Shown: positions 30,587-41,897, counted from the stretch's first letter. The stretch: 64,000 nucleotides of DNA from Picochlorum sp. 'celeri' (GCA_010909725.1 JAACMV010000017.1:248001-312000), one strand, 5' to 3'. Notes: generated from the sequence alone by a model not told the origin. Numbers and translations are program-made.

Positions 30587-31330
30587 TTACGGTTGAGGAT
30601 TGGGACGCTTGTTTTCTCCCTTTGCCGCCAAGCACCAGTTCAAGATTTCAACCACCTGCTGCATATCTTCGTCACTGATTGCATGTCGTGCTCGAACAAG
30701 CTGGCGCACCTGATCTTCCATATCTTCTGTGGACTCTGAAGACTCTGTAGAATCAGGGGATAGACTGTTATTACCATTCCTCCCACCATTCCGTGGTGGG
30801 TAGAAATAGCTGCGAATGATCCCGTGCAGCGTGCCCAAAACTTGCGATGGGGAGATTTCATTTCCTTCAGATATTCGCTGAATCGTCCCATACCTCATAG
30901 ACTCTGCTCTCGCACTTGCGAAAAGCGATGTCCTCTTCTCCTCTGCCAGTGAAGCTTCAGCAAGATTTGGACTTGCCACATGCAATGGCTTTGGGTAGAA
31001 CACATTTGCATGCCTTTTCCTGCTAGTTTCTTCAGCATCAGATTTACTCTGTTGGCGTTTCTTTTCGGATTGCTGCCTCCTCCTCTCAGCATGTCTTGCC
31101 AGTGCCACTCGACAAGTTCTCGTACCCACGTCAAAAGATTCCACTGGTTCATATTTGCCACACTGCTGACAAAACCTCTGTGGCGTCCCTCTCAGCATGA
31201 CCCTTTCTCGACACGCACATGCTCGACACGTCCTATAGCGCCTATAGTATGGACGATCCTCATTCACAAGGCAGTCGCAAACAACACAGTAAATCGGCTT
31301 ATTCTTCCAGGCTGTCTGATTCCCTCCCAT
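30587..31330 (-). CDS. SBP-box DNA-binding protein, divergent zinc ligands
   Basis: 247 residues from ATG 31330, the first in-frame ATG. The SBP domain (residues 13-85) is clear from RFCQQCGKYEPVESFD followed by TRTCRVALARHAERRR, which also forms the usual nuclear-localisation overlap. SBP proteins bind GTAC-core promoter sites. Zinc site one reads CVVC...RTCRAC, so the usual His is Cys, as reported for the copper regulators SPL7/CRR1. In site two the usual His after RFCQQC is Glu, a loss of an expected ligand. After the domain come a Gln/Lys/Arg-rich helix and a Ser/Asn-rich acidic stretch, with no ankyrin repeats; far smaller than CRR1. Target genes cannot be predicted. Confidence 0.82.
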   Translation of the reverse strand: MGGNQTAWKNKPIYCVVCDCLVNEDRPYYRRYRTCRACACRERVMLRGTPQRFCQQCGKYEPVESFDVGTRTCRVALARHAERRRQQSEKKRQQSKSDAEETSRKRHANVFYPKPLHVASPNLAEASLAEEKRTSLFASARAESMRYGTIQRISEGNEISPSQVLGTLHGIIRSYFYPPRNGGRNGNNSLSPDSTESSESTEDMEDQVRQLVRARHAISDEDMQQVVEILNWCLAAKGENKRPNPQP

Positions 31331-32039
31331 GTTCCTCAGGCTGCAATTATTGCTGATACTTAACCAAGTATGCGATTTATTGAATATATTTATGGTATAG
31401 GCGTAGATATTCGTCACAACAGTACCAGCATTCCCTCGTTGTGTCCCGTACGTGTCTGCGAACACAAAACCTCTAATTCACTGCATCAAACGCGTAAACA
31501 CGGCTATATATTAGTCAAAGACTTTACTAATAGTCAATTTGCCATGCAACAATGCGCAACAGAGCTAATGAGGTGGAATTCCGTAGCGCACCCGGAAGTG
31601 CAGGCGTAACCACTCGTCGACTTCACGTACACGTGCGTAACCTATACCTGTGGTACAAATTGAGCGATGATACAAATGCAATGCACAAATAGAGTTGTGC
31701 ACACGCATGAATTTGAAAAAAAATTGCAGATGGGTAGGTTGCGATGCAGCAATCGTAAAGGCTCTCGACCTGACCCTAATCGTCTTTGAACAAACTACAC
31801 CCGTTCCAAGGACACCGGCGATGGGACAGATGCGACTAGAGAGAAGATGATTTCTTTAGACCCCGGTGAATTGCATCGTGACGGTAACGCGAGACACTGG
31901 ACGGGCCTCTCCGTACCTGGCATTGCACCCTTTTAACGAATCACACATGGTACCGCTCGTGGGTGTGGTGGTGAGTACTACCCGCATGGTTGAACCTCGT
32001 GTGGGCTTGCCAACGATTCATGTATACATGATGATTACA
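31331..32039. other. Intergenic region upstream of SBP gene, downstream of RTEL1
   Basis: 709 bp, the largest gap. Holds the SBP promoter and RTEL1 3' sequence. A GC-richer block at about 31730-31925 is followed on the minus strand by eight T (31716-31723), which could be a Pol III terminator, but the block lacks tRNA, U6, SRP, 5S or RNase P signatures that I can recognise. No protein gene called. Confidence 0.4.
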
Positions 32040-35000
32040 TTAGCGCTCTTTTGTTTTATGAGCACGCGTGAGCATGACAGAATGGAGCATTGACTTTTTC
32101 ACAGGTTTGTTGCAAAAGTGACACCGCTTCAGTGCTATAGCTGCCAGCCAACAGGAGTAGCATGCCAATGCATTACAGCAAGAGCTTTTAAACGGGTCTT
32201 TTGTGAAAGCTCTGCCGCATTTTGGGCAACTTGGAGCTGTGTGGTGGTCCGTTGGCTTGCGGGCAGTCTGCTGTTTTGCCACAAGGTTCTGTCTGTAGCT
32301 CTTGGAGACTCCTGGTGAATCTAGAGGCGGAGGCGCATCCTTGGGGTCTGTTGATATAACTCTCTGTCTCAAGGTTGCTACAGACTCGTCGAATTGCTTG
32401 CGGTGCGCTTCTGGAATGCGGAGTCGAAACTGGAACCTGATCTTGGAATGGGCAGGGGGGCAGAGCTCTCTGGCTGCTATGGCAATGAGTGCGTCAATGT
32501 CTTTATCTGCTGCGTAGTTTCGAAGTGCCTGAGATATGCGTACAAAGCTCTCCTGAATAAAACAGCAACGAGCGTGAGTCGGTTAATGACAGATGTAGTT
32601 GGCCCATCAGGAACGAATCATCTATACAAGCCGTACCTTTGGCAACTGCGTTTTCATGCTTGTAATGAAAGAGGATGCTTTCTCCTGATTATTCTGTGAT
32701 TCTTCGGGGTGGCTGCATTCGTTGACTTCTACCTTCTTGGAGCTCTGATCTCGAACTGCTGAATCCCTCTTTTGATGTTCAGATGTTGCGTGCTTCTCAA
32801 TCAAGTGGGATGGGCCTACAGCAGAAACTCCTGTAGATTTTGTATGTACTGAGAGTAGATGGCCCAAATTGCCTCCTTTTTGTGACTGAGCATGCTTCTT
32901 CCAAGGATATGGATCTGTGCGTTCCCATGGTTTGGAAACTGTGGGTTTGAAAGCATCTGATGGTGCTTTCTCAGACTGCAAAAAGTCATCAGTCCCATCG
33001 GTCTTGTGCGTTGCGGCCCTCTTCCTTTTTGACATGGATAAGGATGATGATGACTCCATCATACTTAGAAGTGATGGGCCAGCCGAGCTTGGTTTTGTTC
33101 CAGCTATTGACTTTGGTGCCAACTTTGCGACTGGGACCACCAAGTCTGAGATACCTATCGCATCAACAGCGGCTGGTGCATTTTGTATCAAAGACTTGAT
33201 AGAAGATCCATTATTTCTTTGTGCAACAGCGAAAGCGTGGCGCGGCTTCTGATGCTCCTTGGGTATCACAGGTTGTGAGGCCTTGGACAAGTGAGATTTG
33301 GATTTGAAAAACTGTGTTAACGAACTCGCAGCAGCTCCATAGGTTGGATAGTTCACAACATCATCTCGTAGCCATTTAGAAAGTTGTGATGTTATTCTCT
33401 GCAAAAGGGAACCATACCATCCAATGATACTTGTCACAATGGAGATGTGCATGAATTGTTTGCATGCGTACCTGAGACCCGAATCTTTCGTCGCAGAGGA
33501 TGATTGCCCCATAGTCATTCTTATGCCTAATGACCCTTCCAATAGCTTGATTTACTGCTCGCATAGCCTGCTGAACGTACCACATGTCGCCAGTGAGTGG
33601 TTCAGCATGTGCATGGTCATTTTTATTATTGTCAAGTGGTTGTCGCATGCGTGCATTTCTAACATTTGTGTCCATAACTTCTTTCTTCAACCTTACCTTT
33701 GGATCTGTCATCATTGCAAATGGGATACCAGTTATCACAACGGCTCTTCCTGCTCTATCACTAAAATCCAATCCTTCACTTGCTTTTCCTCTGCACACGC
33801 CAAAAAACACAGCACCACTCTGAGCAGGAGAATCAAGCTGTTTCTTGAATTCTAAAGCAGCTGTTGGAAAGCTAGATGCATCCGAAGGTTCCACAATGGG
33901 GGCTTTGTATTGGCTAATTCTTTCCCAGATAGAGGAACCTCCCTGTCCATGTGACTTCCATGCTTCCATTGACTGTCTCATGACACTATAGGATGGAAAA
34001 AACACAAGCAAGCCATCGGGAATCATCCGTGTATAATTAACAATCGCATTTCCTAGGTCTTGAATGTATTTTGTGTCATTGCGAGTTTTGTAACTCGAAT
34101 TCAAAACAGTGCCTTGGGGCCCTTTAGAAACCACGCCTACCCAGACTTGGGATTGATCAATCACATGCGGATTCTCAAGCCGCACTGGGAACTCGATACC
34201 TAACTCCTGTGCAAAAGATCCCATTGGACTCAGAGTACCCGAAGTTAGCAGTATTGACCGGATTTGCATATCCTTCAATGCTCGCATGCCCTCTCCAGGA
34301 TCAAAACACCAGAACGACAGCGTGGGCAGCATGATCCCAGTCACTGCATCCTTCTCCTTATGTATATGCACCCTGTACCCCTGCAGATTCCTTCCGTCTG
34401 TAGAGAATGTAGAATCACTTCTAAAAACCTGCGATAAACATTCACGAAGAATGAACAGTCGGGTTGATGAGACCCGAGATGCCATTCTCTTGCCGGCAGC
34501 CAGAGCATCCTCTGTCAATGTTGTAATTGCAGTCTCAATCGCTGCACTGAAAGTCGTGAACGTTTGGTCGTTCAAATTTAGACTCTGTAATAACTCTAAT
34601 ATATACGGTCCAGGTCTCGTCAGCCCCGACTTTGGTATTTCAAAGGACGAGATGATGTCCTCCAATTTCTTGAGCACCAACTGAAGTTGCCGAAGGGTGG
34701 TCACAGTCTCCATTTTCGTATCTGCATCGATTTCGTCATCGTGTCATGGTCAAGAACTTTCAAACAATTCCAAAAACAAAAAGTCCAAAACCTACTCTTG
34801 GAGTCTTTGCTGTGAGTCGTTTGCCCATCAGCCTGGGATGACAAAATTTCAGCTGCTGTGCCAATCTCCTCTATCGATCCACCAATAACACCCATTGACA
34901 AGTCAAACGAGGTGGAACCTGAGCACACCGACTACAAATAGGATATATACATGATGTGAAAATAGGCTACCGCACTCGGCATTCAACACTCACACAATGA

Positions 35001-35955
35001 CATACCTCAACATTATGTGCCTCGTCAAAAATCAGTACAGCATTGCTCCATGAGATCCCCAATCCACTCCGAGTTTTCGAATCAATCAGATAATTATACG
35101 GCATAAAAACAATATCAGCGTCCTGTGTGAGTCCTCTCGATAAGAAATACGGGCACACAGATCTATTCTCTCCTACTTTGACCAAGTCCTCAATGTCCAA
35201 CACAGTATCATTCACATCACCATTATTCTTCAAAAATTTCTCCGTGTTATTGTACCATTTACACCCACGTTTCGCCACCAACGATCGACATGCTAAATTA
35301 ATAGCCGTCCCCTGCATTTGCTGCACAGTGTGATGCAGACATGTTTGCTGTCGAGATGACAACACTGTCGTCTTGATGGACGGAAAATGTGTCCTCTTCA
35401 ACTCCCCAATCACTTGCTTTATTTGACTGTGCGTTCGAGAGGAGTACACTATCGTCGGCAAATCTACCCCACGCGACGCCTGCTCCGCCTTGTACTGCGC
35501 AAAATCCTCCTGCAATATCTCAGTACAGTCATACAATAAAAATACCCTCCAAGCACATGGGCACCACAACACACACCTTTAACGCCTGCACAGTACCGCC
35601 ATCCTCCTGACGATTCTCTTTCAGTTGCTGAGCTTTCTCCGCCGCAACTTTCTTCAAAGAATCTCTCCATGCAAGGGACGCACACAACAGACAGAGAGTC
35701 TTTCCTGTCCCAGTGGGACTCTCCAGCAGTGCATTCTGCCTATTCTGCAATGCTTGAATTACCTTGTCCATGTACTCCAACTGACACGGGTATGCGTCAT
35801 ACGGAAAGCTTACATCCACTCCACTGCACATAGCAAAAACAAAAGCCATATCCTCATCAGCTGCTCTTTCAGGCAGGCAACTGTGTGTGGCTCACACCAA
35901 CAAAAAAACTGGTTGGTTGAGCAAAGAAAACCCACCTCAACATATACACCGGCAT
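32040..35955 (-). CDS. RTEL1: RTEL1 DNA helicase, seven exons
   Basis: Fe-S superfamily-2 helicase that dismantles D-loops and telomeric T-loops and limits recombination. Exons 35936-35955, 35577-35823, 35006-35509, 34796-34931, 33472-34721, 32637-33398, 32040-32552; introns 112, 67, 74, 74, 73 and 84 nt; 1143 residues. Walker A SPTGTGKT (42-49), four Fe-S cysteines (between about 135 and 215, ending [11 protein letters not shown]), DEAH box (251-254), [27 protein letters not shown] and [10 protein letters not shown] are all present. After a Ser/Lys-rich linker come a harmonin-N-like domain (about 974-1040) and a C-terminal C4C4 RING (1082-1120, CPKC...CYSC...CHFC), the complete metazoan/plant RTEL1 architecture. 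Exon one encodes only MPVYMLS, matching the human start in length and pattern. The exon-three acceptor has an alternative nine bases upstream. Confidence 0.94.
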
Positions 35956-36266
35956 GATAAACCCCTATTTTGTATTTATATCCATAATATGTGTCATATG
36001 TCCGCAATAAAGGAATATACAGGAGGCTATGTAGGTTTTTAAACCCCGACAGCAGAATCCCTGTAGGACGCACAAGGTTCCATTCGTGCGAGATTGACGG
36101 ACATTACCACTCAATATATTGTTTAAAAAATGCACTATAATAATAATAATCAGAATTAGCATCGGCTACAAAAGAGCATGCATCTTGTGGTCTATCAGAT
36201 ATTTGCAAATACTTGGTCTCTCTCAAGGAATTCAAAACAATTCTCCGTCCAAAAAAGTGCCTCGCT
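35956..36266. other. Intergenic, RTEL1 promoter and D-LDH 3' end
   Basis: 311 bp between two minus-strand genes. AT-rich, with an ATAATAATAATAAT stretch near 36137-36150. No gene seen. Confidence 0.6.
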
Positions 36267-37593
36267 CTATGTACGCGGCAAGACGATATTAGGGCAGTCT
36301 TGTCCATGTGCGACTTGAAGAATGTTCTGCACTGTCACCTCACCAATGTTATCGAGAGCTTCCTGTGTCAGGAATGCGGTATGGGGTGTAATCAAAACTT
36401 GTGGAAGGGCCTTCAAGGAAATAAAGTGCTGATCCCAAGCCTTCATTCGCTCTCTTGACGTTTTCTGTGTGAAATCAGTGAAAAACAAGTGCTCTTCGCC
36501 GTCATACACATCCATTGCCACGCCAATAATCCCACAGTCACCACTGGTCAACAGGTCAATCAATGCTTCTGTATCAATCAACCCTCCTCGCGATACATTC
36601 ACCAGGATGGAATCATGCTTCATCAATTCCAAGTTCTTTCTGTTCATCAAGTGGCGAGTCGAAGGAAGTAATGGGGTGTGAAGAGACACAACATCAGATT
36701 CTTTCAATAGTGTCTCCATGTCCACATATGTGGCCCCAGCCTTCCTCGCTTCTTCACTCGGGTACAAATCATGCGCCAAAATCCTCCCATCAAATCCTTT
36801 CAAGAGTTTGATAAACTCAATACCAATGTTTCCGGTACCAATGATACCAAACGTCTTGCCAGACATTTGCATGCCAACCAGTCCATCCACTGTATAATTC
36901 CCAACAGCAACCTTGAGGGCTGCCGATCTCAGATTTCGAGCGACAGCCATCATCATGGCCAGTGCTGCTTCCGCCACAGAGCGAGGAGAATAGGTGGGCA
37001 CACGCACCACCTTGATTCCCAACCTCTGAGCTGCTGTGAGATCCACTCTGTCAAATCCAGCACATCTGAGGGCCACGCACTTCACACCCTTTGCCGCCAG
37101 CGCTTCAAGTACCTCTTCATTACACGTATCATTCACAAACAGGCAGACAGCGTCATACCCTGTAGCGAGATGGACGGTATCCATCCCAAGAGTGGCTTGG
37201 ACGAACAAGACATGTTCAAACTCACGCTCCATTTTTTCCCGAAGGAAATTCTCCACATATCCAGATGAACTGAACACAGCAACCTTATAATTCAACTTTG
37301 CTGATCCTTCCGCTGTCATGATTGAAGCAAATACTTGAGGTTTCCTTGGACTAGATGATGATGGTGATCTGAGGGCAATGTTTCCAAACGCTCTCAAGGG
37401 TTTACTGCATAAAGCAATCCAATCAGTCTCGCCATGTGTAATCCATATAGTAACTAAAGAAGGCGTACCAATGACTATCCAAAGCGGGTGTAGGTCTGTG
37501 TAGCACTATCTGACCAAATCTGTTCTTTTGCGTTGCGTTCGTAGACGAGAATACGGCTTTATTTGTTTCAAACAAATGAGATCCGATGGACAT
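36267..37593 (-). CDS. D-lactate dehydrogenase (LdhA-like 2-hydroxyacid dehydrogenase)
   Basis: NADH-dependent reduction of pyruvate to D-lactate, the fermentative route known in green algae. Exons 37469-37593 and 36267-37404 with a 64-nt intron; 420 residues. The first 75 residues (MSIGSHLFETNKAVFSSTNA..., then SPSSSSPRKPQVFASI) form an organelle targeting leader. The core matches bacterial LdhA: VALRCAGFDRVDL, NAD-binding GTGNIG, VNVSRGGLID (catalytic Arg), DVYDGEE (Glu) and ITPHTAFLT (His). The open frame of exon two begins with TTG, not ATG, so the upstream exon is required; donor GTACGC, acceptor TGCAG and phase agree. The very close fit to LdhA suggests an old bacterial origin. Confidence 0.9.
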
Positions 37594-37612
37594 TATAATG
37601 ATAATAATTGAG

Positions 37613-37621
37613 TTAGGGTTT
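37613..37621 (-). promoter_or_regulatory. Telo-box-like AAACCCTAA motif upstream of D-LDH
   Basis: The minus strand reads AAACCCTAA 20 bp before the D-LDH ATG. This is the plant telo-box seen in 5' regions of growth-related genes. A single copy in AT-rich sequence can arise by chance. Confidence 0.35.
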
Positions 37622-37689
37622 GATTGAAAAGTCATGTAGGTACTACATCCTGTTGTACATGTGTGTACATCCTACTAGTGGGATGCCAG

Positions 37690-37711
37690 TATATATATAT
37701 ATATATATATA
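37690..37711. repeat. (TA)n microsatellite
   Basis: Eleven TA dinucleotides between the D-LDH start and the SDH3 stop. Confidence 0.9.
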
Positions 37712-37813
37712 GACCCGCATATCCTATACTATGGAGCGCATGTCACCATCATGATGATGCAAGAAATGTATTACAATTCACTACCACTACTACTACGACA
37801 GTAGAACAACAAT

Positions 37814-38534
37814 TCATGACATCAATGCAAGCAAGGCTGCCCCTGCTGTGCCACCAATAAGGAGCATTTTACTACTACGTTCCGCCGCGTGAAACTCCAA
37901 CGGTGAGTTCCTTTCAGACTGATTTCCATACTTGTAATGATCCCAGTATAAATGCCTCAAACCTCCAAGGTAATGATACACCAGTGGGAAGGCAACAGCA
38001 AACTTTGCTGGGAACACCAGCAATGGATACGCCTGCTTAAAAGACTCAATGGCGACACCGAGATCACCGACTGTTAAAGCTGTCCATCCAGCAGCGCCAG
38101 CCCCTACTGACAGCATGACCCCTGTCGCTCTATTGGTCACTGAAGAAATGGCAGCCAAAGGCATCTTGTAGTGAGGCTTGTACCCTCCCACTTCGAATAC
38201 ATGGGGTGACAGTGGTCTCTTTTTGACTAAATCCAAATGATTTTTTGGCGTTCCAAGGAATTCTGTTCCTGGATGATAGGGCGAGTCTCGTCCCCAGAAT
38301 TCTGGGACACCCCCTCCATGGAATCTGCAAGAATAGACAAAGGCATCCCTCAGCATACACAGTAGTACATTATGATTTTATTGTTGTTCGTAAATATACA
38401 TACCTGGATTGATTATGGTTCGCTGGTGTGCCAGAACCCAAACCCAATGACTCCACGGATGAAGATACCAGCGGGAATAGAGTATTGGATTCCTGTCGGA
38501 ATAGGCCCTTTTTTATCGCTCTATGTAATGCCAT
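37814..38534 (-). CDS. SDH3: Succinate dehydrogenase cytochrome b560 subunit (complex II membrane anchor)
   Basis: Inner-membrane subunit that binds heme b and ubiquinone for complex II of the mitochondrial respiratory chain. Exons 38404-38534 and 37814-38324, 79-nt intron; 213 residues. The leader MALHRAIKKGLFRQESNTLF is a typical mitochondrial presequence. Family motifs: RPLSPHVFEVGGYKPHYKMP, then AAISSVTNRATGVMLSVG (quinone-site Ser and Arg) and YHYLGGLRHLYWD with the heme-ligand His region. Three hydrophobic helices follow the usual spacing (about 105-125, 137-160, 190-210). Donor GTATGT splits an Arg codon. Nuclear location is normal for plants and green algae. The SDH4 partner is not in this window. 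Confidence 0.92.
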
Positions 38535-38633
38535 GATGCTTATAATTATTACAAACAAAAAAGTAACGACGCAGATGTCGACTGGCATAGTTCTAACTAA
38601 TAATGGCTGTGCCTTGGCAAGCCCATGATAGTA

Positions 38634-40085
38634 CTACCTGTTGTCAGGTGTGACGACACATGTGTTCTTCTTCAATGTGTATCCTGGTTCGCAGACGTAT
38701 TTCCCTTGTAAACATATCTGCATGTTTGAGGGACATGCTTTGCATGTTCCTTTTGAATAATCAGGAGAGAAAAAGGTGACCTTGTTCTTCTTTTTGTTCC
38801 TTGTTTCACCACACACCAGACATTTGGATGGACTGGTTGGACAGCTCTGACATTGCTTGGATTCGCATGGGACGCATCTATTCTTCTTTGTATCTGTAAA
38901 ATACCCCTTTTTGCATTTCAGGGAAGAGATATTTGAGCAGGAATCTGCATTTTTGGGACACTTTTTGCACGTGTCACCATAGGATCCATACCCAGGATTG
39001 CACATGTTGCATACACTGGCATTTTCCGAGCAGAATTGGCAATTGTCGGTGCATGCGATGCATTTACCGGTCTTTTTGTCAACTCCATACCCCTTCTTGC
39101 AACTGAAACATGCATCTTTGTCAGCTTGGTATGACTGGCAGTTTTGAATAGGAGTTCTCTTCTTGCACGTCTTTGTTTTTGTATCAAGGAAGTAATCCTC
39201 TTTGCACGATGATGCGATTCCATTATCAAAGCAGAAATAGGCATTCGGTGTCTTGCAAGGACGGCATGCCACATTCGGCAGGGTTGAAGTTGGATAATAC
39301 CCTGGAGCACAGTCAGAGCAACTGGTGGCATTGACACATTGCCGACAGCTCTCTGGACATTTTTTGCACCTGTTATCCTCTTTGAAGTATCCCGTAGCGC
39401 AACTGGGGCCATATTTATCCACGCTATCTTGGTCGCAAAAGCTGACTCCCGGGCCACACTTGACGCACATGCCATTCCTCACACCATATGCGCCATCCAT
39501 GTTTGGTGGGTTTTTACTGGGCAGCTTCAAGCCCTCGCCTGGATCTGCGGGGCAATCAGTGCAGACGTCTTTATCATCGTCACACCTGAGACAATTGTTG
39601 TCGCTGCATCGTTCGCATGTGCCATCCTCTTTTCTCCTATGGAACAGTGAACATGAATCACAGGAAAGCAGACTAGACCAACAGGAATCACAATTGTCAA
39701 CCCTACACCTTTGGCATTGCACCTGATCATACGACATTCTGTACCCATTGCCACAGTTGGTGCATCGAGAGAGACCATTTTCATCGGTTATTACGGCACA
39801 ATCGAATACCTGCCCTTTGTACTGTAGGCACGTGCTGGTGTTTCCGTCACACACAGCACATGTCTTGTCTTTGCACTCCTTGCACTTGCCATTCACAAGC
39901 CCATGACCATAGGCACAGGAGACACACGTATCGCCCTTTTGGACGCAACAATTTTTGTTCTTTTTCATACCCTGATCACCATAGTGATAACACGGTAGGT
40001 CATCTCCCAAGTCTCCAATTTGGCAGTGTATTGGCCTCACTGGGGACAGTACGAGCAACAAGATCAACGCCGCTACATGCATCAT
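38634..40085 (-). CDS. Secreted cysteine-rich repeat protein (furin-like/VSP-like CxxC repeats)
   Basis: 483 residues from ATG 40085, one exon. Residues 1-21 are a clear signal peptide (MMHVAALILLLVLSPVRPIH). The rest holds 65 cysteines by my count (13.5%), mostly as CxxC pairs in about ten repeats of the form C-x2-C-x(4-8)-C-x2-C-x(5-12)-GY, for example CSDCAPGYY and CNMCNPGYG. This pattern belongs to the growth-factor-receptor/furin-like repeat superfamily, seen in protist surface proteins. No transmembrane helix or GPI-type tail follows, so a soluble extracellular or wall protein, or vacuolar cargo, is likely. Partner and function unknown. Cysteine spacing is regular and frame intact, so the gene is under selection. 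Confidence 0.85.
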   Translation of the reverse strand: MMHVAALILLLVLSPVRPIHCQIGDLGDDLPCYHYGDQGMKKNKNCCVQKGDTCVSCAYGHGLVNGKCKECKDKTCAVCDGNTSTCLQYKGQVFDCAVITDENGLSRCTNCGNGYRMSYDQVQCQRCRVDNCDSCWSSLLSCDSCSLFHRRKEDGTCERCSDNNCLRCDDDKDVCTDCPADPGEGLKLPSKNPPNMDGAYGVRNGMCVKCGPGVSFCDQDSVDKYGPSCATGYFKEDNRCKKCPESCRQCVNATSCSDCAPGYYPTSTLPNVACRPCKTPNAYFCFDNGIASSCKEDYFLDTKTKTCKKRTPIQNCQSYQADKDACFSCKKGYGVDKKTGKCIACTDNCQFCSENASVCNMCNPGYGSYGDTCKKCPKNADSCSNISSLKCKKGYFTDTKKNRCVPCESKQCQSCPTSPSKCLVCGETRNKKKNKVTFFSPDYSKGTCKACPSNMQICLQGKYVCEPGYTLKKNTCVVTPDNR

Positions 40086-40653
40086 CAAAGGTAGCAAAGA
40101 TATCTTTTTTCATACAATTTGTCTCCTACAGACTGTTCGGTATACAATTTCCTTTTGGGATATTGTTTTTCGATATGGCAGTCCGTACCCAAAGGTTTGA
40201 CGAGCTCTTTGCGCGATGATGATGCTCCTTCTCTCTCGAGACGCCCTCAAATGTGGTATCTTGCGCTAGCACGTATCTATTAAGAAACCCCGCAGTCAGA
40301 TCAAGAAATCCAGTACGACAGACTACTTGTTCGATTGGTAGACTACTACTGTCTCATCATCCCCCATGTATAATGTATGTTCCTATCAAAGCATCACAAT
40401 GACCGTACACGATGGCGCATCTGTCCTCCATGGATCTCTAACCTGTCAGAACCCTCGTTAAACCGAATCATTCATCATTCGCACCAGAGAGGAATTCTCG
40501 TGGCCTGCAGTTTTCTGCCTGGGCAAATTCAGGCAATGTACTCGTCTGTACACCTACATATATATATATTTTTATTCATGATATTGGACCAGTGGTCTGT
40601 ATAAGTATTGATCGAGTGATATTGATTCGTAGCAGCCACCAAAACAGAGCAGA
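40086..40653. other. Intergenic, divergent promoter of cysteine-rich protein and OLA1
   Basis: 568 bp. A TATATATATATATTTTTATT stretch at 40559-40577 lies about 80 bp before the OLA1 ATG and may hold its TATA box. No gene or repeat called. Confidence 0.6.
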
Positions 40654-41897
40654 ATGCCTCCAAAGAAGAAGGAAGTCGTGCAGGAAAAGCCTCTGCTTGG
40701 CAGATTTAAGAGTAATTTGAAAGTATGTGATCATGTGTCAACGTGAGTGGCATTTTGGCTTTACTGACGTTCGTACGACTGCAGGTTGGAATTGTTGGGC
40801 TTCCAAATGTCGGTAAAAGTACCCTGTTTAATGTATTGACGAAAATGGGGATTCCAGCAGAGAATTTCCCTTTCTGCACGATTGATCCAAACTCTGCCCG
40901 CGTGAACATTCCCGATGAACGGTTCAGGTGGCTCTGTGATTTGTACAAGCCAAAATCTGAAGTACCTGCCTTTCTCGAGATTTGTGATATTGCTGGCCTG
41001 GTGAAGGGAGCTGCTGAAGGGGAGGGTCTTGGAAATGCCTTCCTGTCGCACATCATGGCTGTGGATGGTATTTTCCATGTGTGTCGGGCATTTGATGATG
41101 CTGATGTTGTGCACGTTGAGGATCGTGTGGATCCAGTGGAGGACTTGGAGATTATTCATGCTGAGCTGCGAGCCAAAGATATAGAGCGGTGTAAGAATCA
41201 GATTGAGACGATCAAAAAGCAGAATCGCGGTGGGGGTATGAAGAAGGAAGCCAAGGATGACTTGGCAAGTGCAGAAAAAGTGCTCGAGTGGCTTGAGTCT
41301 GGAAAAGATATTAGATTTGGAGATTGGAGCATTAAAGAGATTGATTGGTTGAATAACATGCAATTTATCACAGCGAAGCCGGTGGTATATTTGGTGAATA
41401 TGAGTGAGAAGGATTACAAGAGGAAGAAGAATAAATGGTTGCCAAAGATCCATGCTTGGGTCCAGGAGCATGGTGGAGACCCCATGATTCCGTTTTCTGG
41501 TGCATTGGAACAGACCTTGTTTGACATGCCAGAGGATGAGCAGCAGGCGTACTGCAAAGAAAACGAAATTGTGTCAGCGCTGCCCAAGATCATTGTGCAA
41601 GGATTCAGAGCTGTGAATCTCATATACTTTTTCACAGCTGGGCCTGATGAAGTCAAATGCTGGCAAATTCGAAAAGGATCCAAGGCTCCCCAGGCAGCAG
41701 GTGCCATCCATGGTGACTTTGAGCGCGGCTTTATTTGTGCCGAAGTCATGCATTATGACGAATTAAAGGAGTTAGGCAACGAAAATGCGGTCAAAGCTGC
41801 AGGACGTTATCGACAGGAAGGAAAAAACTACTGTGTGGAAGATGGAGATATCATATACTTCAAGTTCAACGTAACTACGTCGAACTCGAAAAAATAA
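40654..41897 (+). CDS. OLA1: OLA1/YchF-type ATPase of the Obg family
   Basis: Universal P-loop NTPase that binds ribosomes and prefers ATP over GTP; roles in translation and stress. Exons 40654-40722 ([20 protein letters not shown]...) and 40785-41897, with a 62-nt intron, the shortest found here; 393 residues. G1 is [11 protein letters not shown]3 DIAGLVKGA and the altered G4 region [10 protein letters not shown] carries NMSE where GTPases have NKxD, the known basis of ATP preference. The C-terminal TGS domain has [20 protein letters not shown] and ends KFNVT. The start matches the human and plant N-terminus MPPKK. A normal, intact copy. Confidence 0.96.
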
